DNA from: DASSUC01 sp035649895
Lineage (GTDB): Bacteria > Actinomycetota > Actinomycetes > Mycobacteriales > Micromonosporaceae
DNA length: 64,000 nucleotides
NCBI GenBank assembly: GCA_035649895.1
Contig: DASRIS010000135.1
Location: 1-64,000 of the forward strand
Direction of reading: 5' to 3'
Shown: piece by piece, positions 8,291 to 17,714 of the stretch
Position numbering within the stretch: the stretch's first letter is position 1
How the letters are laid out: each line of letters begins with the position of its first letter
The notes under the pieces: model-generated
Told to the model about the DNA's origin: nothing
The model's database searches: none
What the model saw: the letters and a program-made list of their open reading frames with translations, nothing else
Program-made: the position numbers and the translations under genes

Positions 8291-10074
8291 GCAGCCGCAC
8301 CGCCGGAGCCCAGGTAGTCGCGACGCTCGCCGGGCACGGCGTGGACCGGGTGTTCAGCGTGGCGGGGGAGAGCTACCTCGCCGTGCTCGACGCCATCTAC
8401 GACACCCCCGGCATGGACGTGGTCACCTGCCGCCACGAGGGCTCGGCCGGCTTCGCCGCGCTGGCCGACGCGAAGCTCACCGGCCGGGCCGGGGTATGCC
8501 TGGTCAACCGGGGGCCGGGGGCGGCCAACGCCGCGATCGCGGTGCACGCCGCAGCCGGCGACGCAACGCCGCTGGTGCTGCTGGTGGGGCAGTCGAAGCT
8601 CGCGGAGCTGGACGGGCCGGCGTTCCAGGAGATCGACGTCGGCGCCGTCTTCGGCGGGCTGGCCAAGGGCGTGTGGACGCTGCGCTCGCCGGAGCGGGCG
8701 GGCGAGCTCACCGCCCGCGCGATCCGGGTCGCCGAGTCCGGCACGCCCGGCCCGACCGTGCTGGCTCTGCCGGAGGACGTACTCGGCGAGCCGGCCGCCG
8801 GCCCGGCGCCCACGCGCTTCGCCAGCGCCGGCCCCGCGCCGGACCCGGCGGCGCCGGAGCTGGGCGAGGTGGTCGCGCTGCTGGCCGCCGCGCGCCGCCC
8901 GCTGCTGGTCGCCGGGTCCAGGGTGGACACTCCGGCGGGCCGCCGGCTGCTGCCCCAGGTCGCCGCGCGGCACGCCCTGGCCGTCGCCGGCACGGCCAAG
9001 CGCCAGGACGTGTACGACAACACCGACCCGCACTACGCGGGCCACCTGCACATCGCCACCCAGGCCTGGCAGCGCGCCGCGTTCGGCGAGGCGGACCTGG
9101 TCATCGCGCTCGGCACCCGGCTGGACTCGGTGAGCACCCGGGGCTACACGGTCTTCGCCGCGCCGGTGCCGGCGCAGCCGCTGGTGCACGTCTACCCGGA
9201 CCCGGCCGCGCTGGGGCGGGTGTACCAGCCGACCGTAGGGCTCGTCGCCGACCCGGCCGCGTTCCTCACCGCGCTGTCCACACTGGAGCCCGCGCCACCG
9301 GAGGTGGTGGGGCAGCGCCGAGGCTGGGTGCGCGACCTGCACGAGCGGGAGGCGGCCGAGGCGGTGTGGGGCGGGCAGGCCGCCGACGACGGGGTGGTCT
9401 TCGGCGCGGTGGTCGCCGCGCTGGACCGGCTGACCGGTGGCGCCGCCGTGGTCGCCGTCGACGCCGGCAACTTCACCAGCTTCGTACACCGCTACTACCG
9501 GTTCCGGGGCGGCGGGCGGCTGCTCGGCATCGCCCCGGGCTCGATGGGTTTCGGGGTGCCGGCCGGGCTCGCCGCGGCCTTGCGGCGCGACTGCGGCGAT
9601 GGTGCCGGACCCGCGGGCGCGGCCGGGTCCGTGGGCGGTGGCAGATCCGCGGACGTGGCCGGGTCTGTGGGCGGTGGCGGCGATGCGGATGGTGGCGATG
9701 CGGGTGGTGGCGGCGTCCTGGACCGGCCAGTGGTCACTGTGGTGGGTGACGGCGGCGCCCTGATGACCGGCGCGGAGCTGGCCACCGCGGTGGCCCGGCG
9801 GGTCCGGCTGTGCGTGGTCATCGCCGACAACGGCAGCTACGGCACGATCCGGGCGCACCAGGAGCGGGCGTACCCGGGCCGGGTCATCGCCACCGACCTG
9901 GCCAACCCGGACTTCGCCGCCTGGGCCACCGCGCACGGCGCGCTCGGCCTCGCGGTGACCAGTGAGGCGGCCGTCGAGCCGGCGCTCAGGCGCGCCCTGG
10001 ACCACGACGGCCCGGCCGTGGTCGCGGTGCGCACCAGCCTCACCCACATCTCGGCGTACGGGAGGATCGCGTGA
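8287..10074 (+). CDS. Thiamine-diphosphate-dependent enzyme of the acetolactate synthase family
   Basis: This 595-residue protein shows the acetolactate synthase/benzoylformate decarboxylase architecture. The N-terminal pyrimidine-binding domain carries the catalytic glutamate in TCRHEGSAGFAA (Glu51). A central domain follows, then the diphosphate-binding GDGGALMTG near 487 with the partner asparagine in VVIADNGSYG. The expected role is decarboxylation or carboligation of a 2-oxo acid. Just before the GDG motif sits a glycine/alanine/aspartate-rich insertion (about residues 438-478), absent from typical family members and probably a surface loop. The GTG start overlaps the previous stop as GTGA. 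With the FAD dehydrogenase and aminotransferase that follow, it may build a non-proteinogenic amino acid skeleton. The substrate is not predictable here. Confidence 0.85.
   Translation: MSSRTAGAQVVATLAGHGVDRVFSVAGESYLAVLDAIYDTPGMDVVTCRHEGSAGFAALADAKLTGRAGVCLVNRGPGAANAAIAVHAAAGDATPLVLLVGQSKLAELDGPAFQEIDVGAVFGGLAKGVWTLRSPERAGELTARAIRVAESGTPGPTVLALPEDVLGEPAAGPAPTRFASAGPAPDPAAPELGEVVALLAAARRPLLVAGSRVDTPAGRRLLPQVAARHALAVAGTAKRQDVYDNTDPHYAGHLHIATQAWQRAAFGEADLVIALGTRLDSVSTRGYTVFAAPVPAQPLVHVYPDPAALGRVYQPTVGLVADPAAFLTALSTLEPAPPEVVGQRRGWVRDLHEREAAEAVWGGQAADDGVVFGAVVAALDRLTGGAAVVAVDAGNFTSFVHRYYRFRGGGRLLGIAPGSMGFGVPAGLAAALRRDCGDGAGPAGAAGSVGGGRSADVAGSVGGGGDADGGDAGGGGVLDRPVVTVVGDGGALMTGAELATAVARRVRLCVVIADNGSYGTIRAHQERAYPGRVIATDLANPDFAAWATAHGALGLAVTSEAAVEPALRRALDHDGPAVVAVRTSLTHISAYGRIA
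9600..9720 (+). repeat. Low-complexity Gly/Ala/Asp-coding insertion in the TPP enzyme
   Basis: About 120 bp of degenerate repeats (variants of GGGTCCGTGGGCGGTGGC and GATGCGGATGGTGGC) encode a glycine-rich segment immediately before the conserved thiamine-diphosphate motif. It is in frame and resembles the linker expansions in other genes of this locus. Confidence 0.75.
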
Positions 10075-11570
10075 ACAGCAACCTGAGTGGGCTGGCGGGC
10101 GGGCTGGCCGCGGCTGGTGGCCCGGCTGCGGCTCCGGCGGGCGAGGCCCCGGGCGGGCTGGCCGGCCGGCTCGCGGCGGTCGTCGGGGCGGCCCACGTGC
10201 TGACCGGGGACACCATCGGCGCCCGGTACACCCAGGACCTGTGGGGCGGCGAGCGGGTCGGCGACGCGCGGCTGGTGGTCCGCCCGGGCAGCGTGGCCGA
10301 GGTCGCGCAGGTGCTGCGTACCTGCGCCGAGCTGGGCCAGCCGGTGGTGCCGCAGGGCGGGATGACCGGACTGGTCGGCGCGGGGCTGCCGGACGCGACC
10401 GAGCTGGTGCTCTCGCTGGAGCGGCTGGACAAGGTGGAGGAGGTCGACCCGAGCACCCGCACCATGACCGTGCAGGCCGGGGTGACCCTACAGGCGGTGC
10501 AGGACCTCGCCGCAGAGCACGACCTGGCCTTCCCGCTCGACCTCACCTCCCGCGGCTCGTGCACGATCGGCGGGTGCCTGGCGACCAACGCCGGGGGCAA
10601 CCGGGTGCTGCTCTACGGCATGACCCGCGAGCTGGTGCTCGGCGTGGAGGCGGTGCTCGCCGACGGCACGGTCGTGGACGGCCTGCACAAGCTGCCCAAG
10701 AACAACGCCGGCTACGACCTCAAGCACCTGTTCATCGGCACCGAGGGCACGCTCGGCGTGGTCACCCGAGCGGTGCTGCGGCTGCGCCCCGCGCCGCGTA
10801 CCCAGCAGGTAGCCTTCTGCGGCGTGCCGTCCTTCGACGCCGCGGTGGCACTGCTGCACCGGCTGCAGGCCGACCTGCCGGGCATGGTCAGCGCGTTCGA
10901 GGCGATGTGGGACTCGGCGTACGCGCTGGTCCTGCCGTTCCGGGACGAGGTGCGTACCCCGCTGTCCGGGCGGTACCCAATCTACGTGCTGGTCGAGTGC
11001 TCCGGGTCCGACCCGCGCACCGACCTCGACCGCTTCGCCGAGGCGCTGGCCGGCTGTGAGGACCTGATCAGCGAGGCCGCGATGGGCCAGGACCCGGCGG
11101 CAGTGCGGGAGCTGTGGAAGGTGCGCGAGCGCATCCCGGCGGAGGCGCTGCGCATCCACCCCCTGTTCGGCTTCGACGTCAGCCTGCCCACCGGCCACAT
11201 CGACGAGTACGTGGCCTGCGTCGAGGACGACCTGCGTGGCCACTGGCCAAAGGTGGACCTGGTGGTCTTCGGCCACCTCGGCGACGGCAACGTGCACTTC
11301 GCCGTGCTGACCGGGGAGACCACGATGGAGAAGAAGCCGGTTGTGGAGGAGATCGTCTACGGCAACCTGGCCCGGTACGGCGGCTCGATCTCGGCCGAGC
11401 ACGGCATCGGCTTCGAGAAGCGGCCGTACCTGCACCACAGCCGCAAGCCCGCCGAGATCGACCTGATGCGGCGGCTCAAGCACGCGCTGGACCCGGGCGG
11501 GATCCTCGCGCCGGGCCGGGTCTTCCCGCTGGACTCAACGGACCCGCTGGACTCGATGGAGAGGTCATGA
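10071..11570 (+). CDS. FAD-linked 2-hydroxyacid dehydrogenase (GlcD / D-2-hydroxyglutarate dehydrogenase family)
   Basis: This 499-residue flavoprotein of the VAO/PCMH fold has an FAD-binding domain (VVPQGGMTGL, TIGGCLATNAGG, GYDLKHLFIGTEGTLG) and a FAD-oxidase C-terminal domain with FGHLGDGNVHF and the terminal ISAEHGIG near 444. Such enzymes oxidise D-lactate, glycolate or D-2-hydroxyglutarate-type acids to 2-oxo acids. An Ala/Gly/Pro-rich extension of about 30 residues precedes the core. The GTG start overlaps the TPP enzyme's TGA by four bases and the stop overlaps the aminotransferase ATG, so the three genes are coupled. A plausible reading is oxidation of a D-2-hydroxy acid to the keto acid used by the next gene. 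Confidence 0.88.
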   Translation: MNSNLSGLAGGLAAAGGPAAAPAGEAPGGLAGRLAAVVGAAHVLTGDTIGARYTQDLWGGERVGDARLVVRPGSVAEVAQVLRTCAELGQPVVPQGGMTGLVGAGLPDATELVLSLERLDKVEEVDPSTRTMTVQAGVTLQAVQDLAAEHDLAFPLDLTSRGSCTIGGCLATNAGGNRVLLYGMTRELVLGVEAVLADGTVVDGLHKLPKNNAGYDLKHLFIGTEGTLGVVTRAVLRLRPAPRTQQVAFCGVPSFDAAVALLHRLQADLPGMVSAFEAMWDSAYALVLPFRDEVRTPLSGRYPIYVLVECSGSDPRTDLDRFAEALAGCEDLISEAAMGQDPAAVRELWKVRERIPAEALRIHPLFGFDVSLPTGHIDEYVACVEDDLRGHWPKVDLVVFGHLGDGNVHFAVLTGETTMEKKPVVEEIVYGNLARYGGSISAEHGIGFEKRPYLHHSRKPAEIDLMRRLKHALDPGGILAPGRVFPLDSTDPLDSMERS

Positions 11571-12718
11571 CAGAGGTGTTGCGCGGCGCGCTGCGCCAGT
11601 TCGGTACGTCGATCTTCTCGACCGTGAACGAGACCGCGATCGAGCACAACGCGGTCAACCTGTCGCAGGGCTCGCCCGACTTCGCCCCGCCGGCGGCACT
11701 GCTCGACGCGGCGCACGAGGCGCTGCGCAACGGTCACCACCAGTACCCGCCGAGCATCGGCGTGCCGGTCCTGCGCAACGCGGTGGCCAAGCACGCGATG
11801 GCCTGCCACGGCCTGTCCTACGACCCGGACACCGAGGTCACCGTGACGGTCGGCGCCACCGAGGCGATCGTGAGCACGATCGGGGCGCTCACCGAGCCCG
11901 GCGACGAGGTGGTCCTCATCGAGCCGTCCTACGACCTCTACCCGCCGGCCGTCGTCGCCGCCGGCTGCGTGCCGCGGTACGTGCCGACCACGTTCCCCGA
12001 CTTCCGGCTCGACACCGACCGCCTCGCCGCGGCCTGCGGGCCGAAGACCCGGCTGATCGTGCTGAACACGCCGTGGAACCCGACCGGCCGGGTGCTCTCC
12101 GCCGAGGAGCTGCGGGTGGTCGGCGAGCTCGCCGAGCGGTACGACGCGTACATCCTCTCGGACGAGGCGTACGAGCACCTCGCCTACGACGGGCACCGCC
12201 CGGTGGCGTCGGTGCCGGAGTGCCGGGACCGGACGGTGACCGTCTCGTCGGCGTCGAAGACGCTGTCGGTGACCGGGTGGCGGATCGGCTGGGCGTGCGC
12301 CCCGGCGCACCTGACCAACGCCCTGCGGCGGGTGCACCAGTTCGTCACGTTCGCCGCCGCCGCGCCGTTCCAGCACGCCGTGGGCGCCATGCTCGCCGGT
12401 GCCGACGAGAGCTACTACGCCGCGCTCCGGCACGAGTACGCCCAGCGCCGCGACGCGCTGCTGGCGTACCTGAACAAGACCACCCTGGATGTGCTCACCC
12501 CGGAAGGCACCTTCTTCGTGCTGACCAGGTGCGCCGGGGACGACGTAGAGTTCTGCATGGACCTGGTCCGCACCGCCGGAGTGGCGGCCATCCCGGCATC
12601 GGTGTTCTACTCCGACCGCACCAACGGTGCCGGCCTGGTCCGGTTCGCCTTCTGTAAACGGCTGGAGACGCTGCACCAGGCCGGGGAGCGCCTGGTGCGG
12701 CACTGTGGATCTGAGTGA
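11567..12718 (+). CDS. PLP-dependent class I/II aminotransferase
   Basis: This 383-residue protein is a fold-type I aminotransferase. It has NTPWNPTGRV (PLP-binding Asn), ILSDEAYEHL (Asp and Tyr), the Schiff-base lysine in SSASKTLSVTGWRIGW (Lys231) and a C-terminal VRFAFCKR arginine for the substrate carboxylate. The start is ATG at 11567, overlapping the previous TGA; the frame is open further upstream but that part is antiparallel to family length. It probably aminates the 2-oxo acid made by the preceding enzymes to give the amino acid loaded by the NRPS immediately downstream. The resemblance is to aspartate/kynurenine-type aminotransferases, without clear substrate assignment. Confidence 0.9.
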   Translation: MTEVLRGALRQFGTSIFSTVNETAIEHNAVNLSQGSPDFAPPAALLDAAHEALRNGHHQYPPSIGVPVLRNAVAKHAMACHGLSYDPDTEVTVTVGATEAIVSTIGALTEPGDEVVLIEPSYDLYPPAVVAAGCVPRYVPTTFPDFRLDTDRLAAACGPKTRLIVLNTPWNPTGRVLSAEELRVVGELAERYDAYILSDEAYEHLAYDGHRPVASVPECRDRTVTVSSASKTLSVTGWRIGWACAPAHLTNALRRVHQFVTFAAAAPFQHAVGAMLAGADESYYAALRHEYAQRRDALLAYLNKTTLDVLTPEGTFFVLTRCAGDDVEFCMDLVRTAGVAAIPASVFYSDRTNGAGLVRFAFCKRLETLHQAGERLVRHCGSE

Positions 12719-12726
12719 GGCCCGCG

Positions 12727-15700
12727 ATGGCACGTACGTTCACCGCCCCGCTGTCGTTCGCGCAGGAGCAGCTGTGGTTCCTGGACCAGCTCGACCCCGG
12801 ACGGTCGGCGTACAACGTGCCCCTCGCGGTGCGCCTGCGCGGCCCGCTCGATGTCGCCGCGCTGCGTAGCGCGGTGACCGGCCTGGTCCGCCGGCAGGAG
12901 GCGCTGCGTACCACCATCGACGACCCGGACGGGGTGGCGGTGCAGGTGGTGGCCCCGCCGCCCGAGGAGGAGCTGCCACTGGAGGTGGTGGACGCGCCGC
13001 CGGCCCCGGGCGAGGCCCCGGAGACGGCCGCCGGCCGGCTCGCCGGTGCGGCCGGCGCGGCACCGTTCGACCTGCGCCGCGGCCCGCTGTTCAGGCCCGA
13101 GCTGTTCCGTCTCGGCCCGGACGACCACGTGCTGGCGTTGACCACCCACCACATCATCTCGGACGGGTGGTCGATGGGCCTGATCGTGTCCGAGGTCGCC
13201 GAGCGCTACCGCGCCGCGGTCACCGGGACCAGCCCGGACCTGCCGGAGCTGCCGGAGCTGCCGGAGCTGCCGGTCCAGTACGCCGACTTCGCCGCCTGGC
13301 AGCGCGGCCGGCTCGTCGGCGAGGTGCTGGAGGAGGAGCTGCGCCACTGGGAGCGCACCCTGGCCGGGGCCCCGGTGCTGGACCTGCCCACGGACCGGCC
13401 GCGTCCGGCCGTGCCCTCGTTCCAGGGCGGCCTGGTCGTCTTCGACATCACCGGCGACGTGGTGGAGCGGCTGCGGGCGGTGTCCCGGGCGAACCGGGTC
13501 ACCATGTTCATGACCCTGATGGCCGCGTTCAACGTGGTGATGTCGCGCTACACCGGCCAGGAGGACGTGGTCCTGGGCACCGCCACCGCTGGCCGGGAGC
13601 TGCCCGAGCTCAAGGGCATGGTCGGGTTCTTCACCAACATGGTGGTGCTGCGCAACGACCTGTCCGGCGACCCCACCTTCGCGGAGATCCTGCGCCGGGT
13701 CCGCGACGTGACCCTGGCCGCCTACGCCCACCAGGAGCTGCCCTTCGAGAAGGTGGTCGAGCGGGCGGCGCCGCGGCGCGACCCCAGCCGCAACCCGCTG
13801 TTCCAGGTGGCGATCGGGCTGCTGCCGCCGGAGCCGGCGGACGAGGAGGCGGGAGGCTCCGGCCTGCGCATGTCGGTGATGACGCCGGGCACCGGCGGGT
13901 CCCGCTTCGACATCGCCATCAACGTGGCGGAGTACCAGGACGAGATGCGGGTGTGGATGGAGTACGCCACCGACCTGTTCGACGAGCCGCGGATGTGGCG
14001 CATGGCCGGCCACTTCGAGCAGGTCCTACGGGCGGTCGCGGCGGACCCGACAGCGCGGCTGTCGCAGCTGCCGGTGCTCACCGAAGCCGAGCGGCAGCAG
14101 GTGCTGCACGAGTGGCAGGGCCCGGTCAAGGAGTACCGGCGGGTGCCGATCCACCAGCTCATCGCCGAGCAGGCGGAGCGGGCCCCGGAGGCGGTCGCCG
14201 CGGTCTGCGCCGGTGCGCGGCTCAGCTATGGCGAGCTGGAGCGCCGGGCCGGCCTGCTCGCCCGCTACCTGCGCAGCCGGGGCGTGGGGCGCGAGGACGT
14301 GGTCGGCGTGGCGCTGGAGCGCGGCCTGGACGTGCCGGTGGCGCTGCTCGCCGTGCTCAAGGCGGGCGCCGCGTTCCTCGCCGTGGACCCGGCCCACCCG
14401 CCGGCCCGGGTGGACTACGTGCTGCGCGACGCCGGCACCCGGTTCGTGGTGACCAGGCAGGCGGTGCGCTCCCGCCTGCCCGAGGCCGGCGACCGCGAGC
14501 TGGTGCTGCTGGACACGGTGTGGCCGCAGGCCGAGGCGCTCGCCGGCGAGCCGCTGCCCGAGCTGGCCGACGCCGGCTCCATGGCGTACGTGCTCTACAC
14601 CTCGGGCTCGACCGGCCGGCCGAAGGGCGTGGTGATCGAGCACGGGGCGCTGTGCACGTTCACGCTGTGGATGTCCGGCGTGTTCGGCGTGCGCCCCGGT
14701 GACCGGATGCTGCAGTTCGCCTCGCTCGTGTTCGACCTGGCCGAGGGGGAGATCTTCACCGCGCTGACCCGGGGCGCCACGCTGGTGCTGGTGCCGGAGG
14801 ACGTCACGCTCTCGCCACCGGCCCTGGCCGCGCTGATCCGCGACGAGCGCTGCACCTACGTCGGCGCGGCACCGGCCATGCTCGGCCTGGTCGACGCCGG
14901 CCCGTACCCGGACCTGCGCGGGATCCTGGTCGGCGGCGAGGCGTTCTCCGGGGAGCTGGTGAACCGGTGGAACCAGCCCGGGCGGACCTTCGTCAACGGG
15001 TACGGGCCGACCGAGGTGACCATCGGCTGCACCTACTACGTCTGCGACCACATCGTGTGGCGGTCCTCGCCGCCGATCGGGCGGGCGATGCCCAACCGCA
15101 CCGCGTACATCGTGGACCGGTGGGACAACCCGGTGCCGGTCGGCGTACCGGGCGAGCTCATCGTTGGCGGCCACGGTCTGGCACGCGGTTATCTCGGCCG
15201 GCCCGAGCTGACCGCCGAGCGGTTCGTCGACGACCCGTTCGTGCCCGGCGGGCGCGTCTACCGCACCGGAGACCTGGCACAGTGGACCGAGCAGGGGCAG
15301 ATCCAGTTCCTCGGCCGCATCGACACCCAGGTCAAGCTGCGCGGCCAGCGGATCGAGCTGGAGGAGATCGAGGCGGTGCTCGCCGCCCACCCGCGCGTCG
15401 CCCAGGCCGTGGTGGCGCTGCGCGAGGACACTCCGGGGGAGAAGCGGCTGGTCGGGTACGTGGTGCTGCCCTACGGCGCCGCGCTGACACATTCGGAGCT
15501 GCGCGAGTACCTGGGGCAGGAGCTGCCGGCGTACATGGTGCCGGCGGCGTTCGTGGTGCTCGACGAGCTGCCGCTGGCGCCGACCGGCAAGGTCGACCGG
15601 CCGGCCCTGCCCGCACCAGAGGCCGACCGGCCCGCCGAGGCCGAGTACCTGCCCCCGGGCACGGCAGCCGAGCAGACCGTCGCAGACGTCTTCGCCGACG

Positions 15701-16707
15701 TGCTGGGCGTGGACCGGGTCGGTGCCGACGCCGACTTCTTCGACCTGGGCGGCAGCTCGTTGCAGGTGGCCGCGGTGATCAGCCGGGTACGCGAGCTGAC
15801 CGGCGTCACCCTGCCGATGCGCGACGTCTACACCACCCCGACGGTGGCCGCGGTGGGCGCCGCGCTGGCCGGTGCCCTCTCCGGTGACACCGCGTCGGAC
15901 GGGCTGGTGCTCACGCTGCAGACCGGTGGCGACAAGCCGCCGCTGTTCTGCATCCCGCACGTGTTCGGCTCGGCCCTGGGCTACCGGGGTCTGGTCCGGC
16001 ACCTGCCCGCGGACCAGCCGCTCTACGCGCTGGAGTCGCCCGGGCTGGATGACGACACCCCGCCGGTCGACACCATGCCGGAGCTGGCCGCGGTGTACGT
16101 CGCGGCGCTGCGCGAGCACCACCCGCACGGCCCGTACGTGCTGGGTGGGCACTCGATGGGCGGCGTGGTGGCGTGGGAGATGGCGCTCCAGCTCATCGAC
16201 GCCGGCGAGCAGGTGCGGGTGATCCTCATCGAGTCCAACATCGACCTGCGCCCGCCGGCCACGCGCACCTACATCGCGCAGACGTTCCTGGACATCATGG
16301 CCGGCATCGCCGAGCGCGACACGGTGCCGCTCGGTGACGTGGACGACCTGCCCGAGCCGGTGTTCCTGGAGCGGCTGCTGGAGGCGATGACCAAGGCGGG
16401 CGTGGTCGACGCCGACCTGGACACGGTCCGGCTGCGCCGCCGCTACAACGTGTTCGCCGCCAACGCCCGCGCGCTGTGGGCGTACGACCCGCCCCGGCCG
16501 CTGCCCGGCCGGGTCGCGCTGGTGCGCTCCTCGGTCGCGTCGGCGGTGCCCGAGGGCATGTGGCGCGACCTGGCCCCGGACGGGCTGGAAGAGTACGTGG
16601 TGACCGGTGACCACTACTCGATGTGGTCCGAGCCCTACCTGACCGGGCTGGGCCGTACAATCGCGGACCTGCTGGCCGGGCGGCCGGTGTCGCACGAGGA
16701 GAGCTGA
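12727..16707 (+). CDS. Non-ribosomal peptide synthetase, C-A-T-TE (terminal module)
   Basis: The protein has 1326 residues. The condensation domain (about 5-430) has HHIISDG near 142. The adenylation domain (about 465-890) has YTSGSTGRPKG near 624 and GYGPTE. The carrier domain has FFDLGGSSL near 1008. The thioesterase has GHSMGG near 1140 and a late GDHYSM. Aligned by eye to GrsA, the ten pocket residues read D-L-G-G-L-G-G-I-G-K, matching no common code I recall; the many glycines suggest a roomy pocket. The type I thioesterase marks this as a release module. ATG 12727 is preferred (GAGG six bases before); GTG 12715 overlapping the aminotransferase stop is possible. The stop overlaps the exporter ATPase start (TGATG). 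Confidence 0.95.
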   Translation: MARTFTAPLSFAQEQLWFLDQLDPGRSAYNVPLAVRLRGPLDVAALRSAVTGLVRRQEALRTTIDDPDGVAVQVVAPPPEEELPLEVVDAPPAPGEAPETAAGRLAGAAGAAPFDLRRGPLFRPELFRLGPDDHVLALTTHHIISDGWSMGLIVSEVAERYRAAVTGTSPDLPELPELPELPVQYADFAAWQRGRLVGEVLEEELRHWERTLAGAPVLDLPTDRPRPAVPSFQGGLVVFDITGDVVERLRAVSRANRVTMFMTLMAAFNVVMSRYTGQEDVVLGTATAGRELPELKGMVGFFTNMVVLRNDLSGDPTFAEILRRVRDVTLAAYAHQELPFEKVVERAAPRRDPSRNPLFQVAIGLLPPEPADEEAGGSGLRMSVMTPGTGGSRFDIAINVAEYQDEMRVWMEYATDLFDEPRMWRMAGHFEQVLRAVAADPTARLSQLPVLTEAERQQVLHEWQGPVKEYRRVPIHQLIAEQAERAPEAVAAVCAGARLSYGELERRAGLLARYLRSRGVGREDVVGVALERGLDVPVALLAVLKAGAAFLAVDPAHPPARVDYVLRDAGTRFVVTRQAVRSRLPEAGDRELVLLDTVWPQAEALAGEPLPELADAGSMAYVLYTSGSTGRPKGVVIEHGALCTFTLWMSGVFGVRPGDRMLQFASLVFDLAEGEIFTALTRGATLVLVPEDVTLSPPALAALIRDERCTYVGAAPAMLGLVDAGPYPDLRGILVGGEAFSGELVNRWNQPGRTFVNGYGPTEVTIGCTYYVCDHIVWRSSPPIGRAMPNRTAYIVDRWDNPVPVGVPGELIVGGHGLARGYLGRPELTAERFVDDPFVPGGRVYRTGDLAQWTEQGQIQFLGRIDTQVKLRGQRIELEEIEAVLAAHPRVAQAVVALREDTPGEKRLVGYVVLPYGAALTHSELREYLGQELPAYMVPAAFVVLDELPLAPTGKVDRPALPAPEADRPAEAEYLPPGTAAEQTVADVFADVLGVDRVGADADFFDLGGSSLQVAAVISRVRELTGVTLPMRDVYTTPTVAAVGAALAGALSGDTASDGLVLTLQTGGDKPPLFCIPHVFGSALGYRGLVRHLPADQPLYALESPGLDDDTPPVDTMPELAAVYVAALREHHPHGPYVLGGHSMGGVVAWEMALQLIDAGEQVRVILIESNIDLRPPATRTYIAQTFLDIMAGIAERDTVPLGDVDDLPEPVFLERLLEAMTKAGVVDADLDTVRLRRRYNVFAANARALWAYDPPRPLPGRVALVRSSVASAVPEGMWRDLAPDGLEEYVVTGDHYSMWSEPYLTGLGRTIADLLAGRPVSHEES

Positions 16708-17714
16708 TGGACCCAAGCGCCGCGATTGAGGTCGAGGACCTGGTCAAACGGTACGCGCGCCGGCCGTCCAACGCGGTGGACGGCGTGTCCTTCCAGGTCC
16801 GTCCCGGGGAGGTGTTCGGCCTGCTCGGGCCGAACGGGGCCGGCAAGACCACGACCGTGGCCGTGCTCACCACGCGGGCCCTGCCCACCTCGGGCACGGC
16901 CCGGGCCGCCGGCCTCGACGTGGTGGCCGACCCGGTGGGCGTACGCCGGCGGATCGGCGTGGTGACGCAGAACAACACGCTGGACCGGCAGGTGACGGTC
17001 CGGCAGAACCTGCTCTACCACGCCTCGTACCACGATGTGCCGGCGTCGCAGCGGCGCCGCCGCGCCGACGAGATGCTGGAGATGTTCGACCTCACCGAGC
17101 ATGCGAACCAGATGGTGGACCGGATCTCCGGCGGCCAGGCGCAGCGGCTGCTGATCGCCCGGGCGCTGATGCACGACCCGCAGGTGCTCTTCCTTGACGA
17201 GCCGTCCACCGGCCTGGACCCGCAGGTGCGGCTCTTCGTCTGGGAGCAGGTGCGCAAGCTGCGCGACACCGGTGTGGCGGTCCTGCTGACCACCCACTAC
17301 ATGGAGGAGGCGGCGCAGCTGTCGGACCGGGTCGCCATCATGGACCGCGGCAAGCTGCTCGCCCTGGACACCCCCGACGCGCTCACCCGGTCGCTGCCGG
17401 GACACAGCACGCTGAAGGTCTCCGCGGAGGTCGCGGACGGCGCGGCCGGGGGCGGGGACGGGGCCTCGTTGCTGTCCGCGCTGGCCGAGATGCCGGCGGT
17501 GGAGCGGATCGAGGAGGTCGCCGGTGCTACGTCCTCTGTGGACGGGCAGCGGGTGCTGCGCGCCCGGCTCTACCTCAACCAGGACGCGCCGGGCCAGGTG
17601 CAGCCGGTGGCGACCATCGCCGAGCGGTTCGGCGCCCGCCTCACCGACGTGGCGATCGGGCAGCCGAGCCTGGAGGACGTGTTCATCAAGATGACCGGAA
17701 GGGGGCTGCGGTGA
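16707..17714 (+). CDS. ABC transporter ATPase, DrrA-like drug exporter
   Basis: This 335-residue nucleotide-binding protein of the daunorubicin-resistance type has Walker A GPNGAGKTTT, signature ISGGQAQRL, Walker B VLFLDEPSTGLDP and the H-loop TTHYMEEA. The C-terminal extension of about 90 residues ending in PSLEDVFIKMTGRGLR is characteristic of DrrA/LinearMycin-type ATPases. It starts at the ATG overlapping the NRPS stop and ends overlapping the permease start. It should energise export of the cluster product with the next gene, giving self-protection. Confidence 0.95.
   Translation: MDPSAAIEVEDLVKRYARRPSNAVDGVSFQVRPGEVFGLLGPNGAGKTTTVAVLTTRALPTSGTARAAGLDVVADPVGVRRRIGVVTQNNTLDRQVTVRQNLLYHASYHDVPASQRRRRADEMLEMFDLTEHANQMVDRISGGQAQRLLIARALMHDPQVLFLDEPSTGLDPQVRLFVWEQVRKLRDTGVAVLLTTHYMEEAAQLSDRVAIMDRGKLLALDTPDALTRSLPGHSTLKVSAEVADGAAGGGDGASLLSALAEMPAVERIEEVAGATSSVDGQRVLRARLYLNQDAPGQVQPVATIAERFGARLTDVAIGQPSLEDVFIKMTGRGLR

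Noticed and set aside
8248..10047. Minus-strand open frame opposite the TPP enzyme
   Set aside because: Shadow frame. The + strand gene has catalytic Glu, the GDG motif and operon overlaps at both ends.
11114..11566. Upstream extension of the aminotransferase frame
   Set aside because: The extension overlaps the FAD dehydrogenase in another frame and is Arg-rich. ATG 11567 overlapping the upstream stop gives the family length.
14026..16716. Long minus-strand open frame opposite the first NRPS
   Set aside because: High GC keeps antisense frames open. The + strand carries complete C-A-T-TE motifs and the antisense product shows none.
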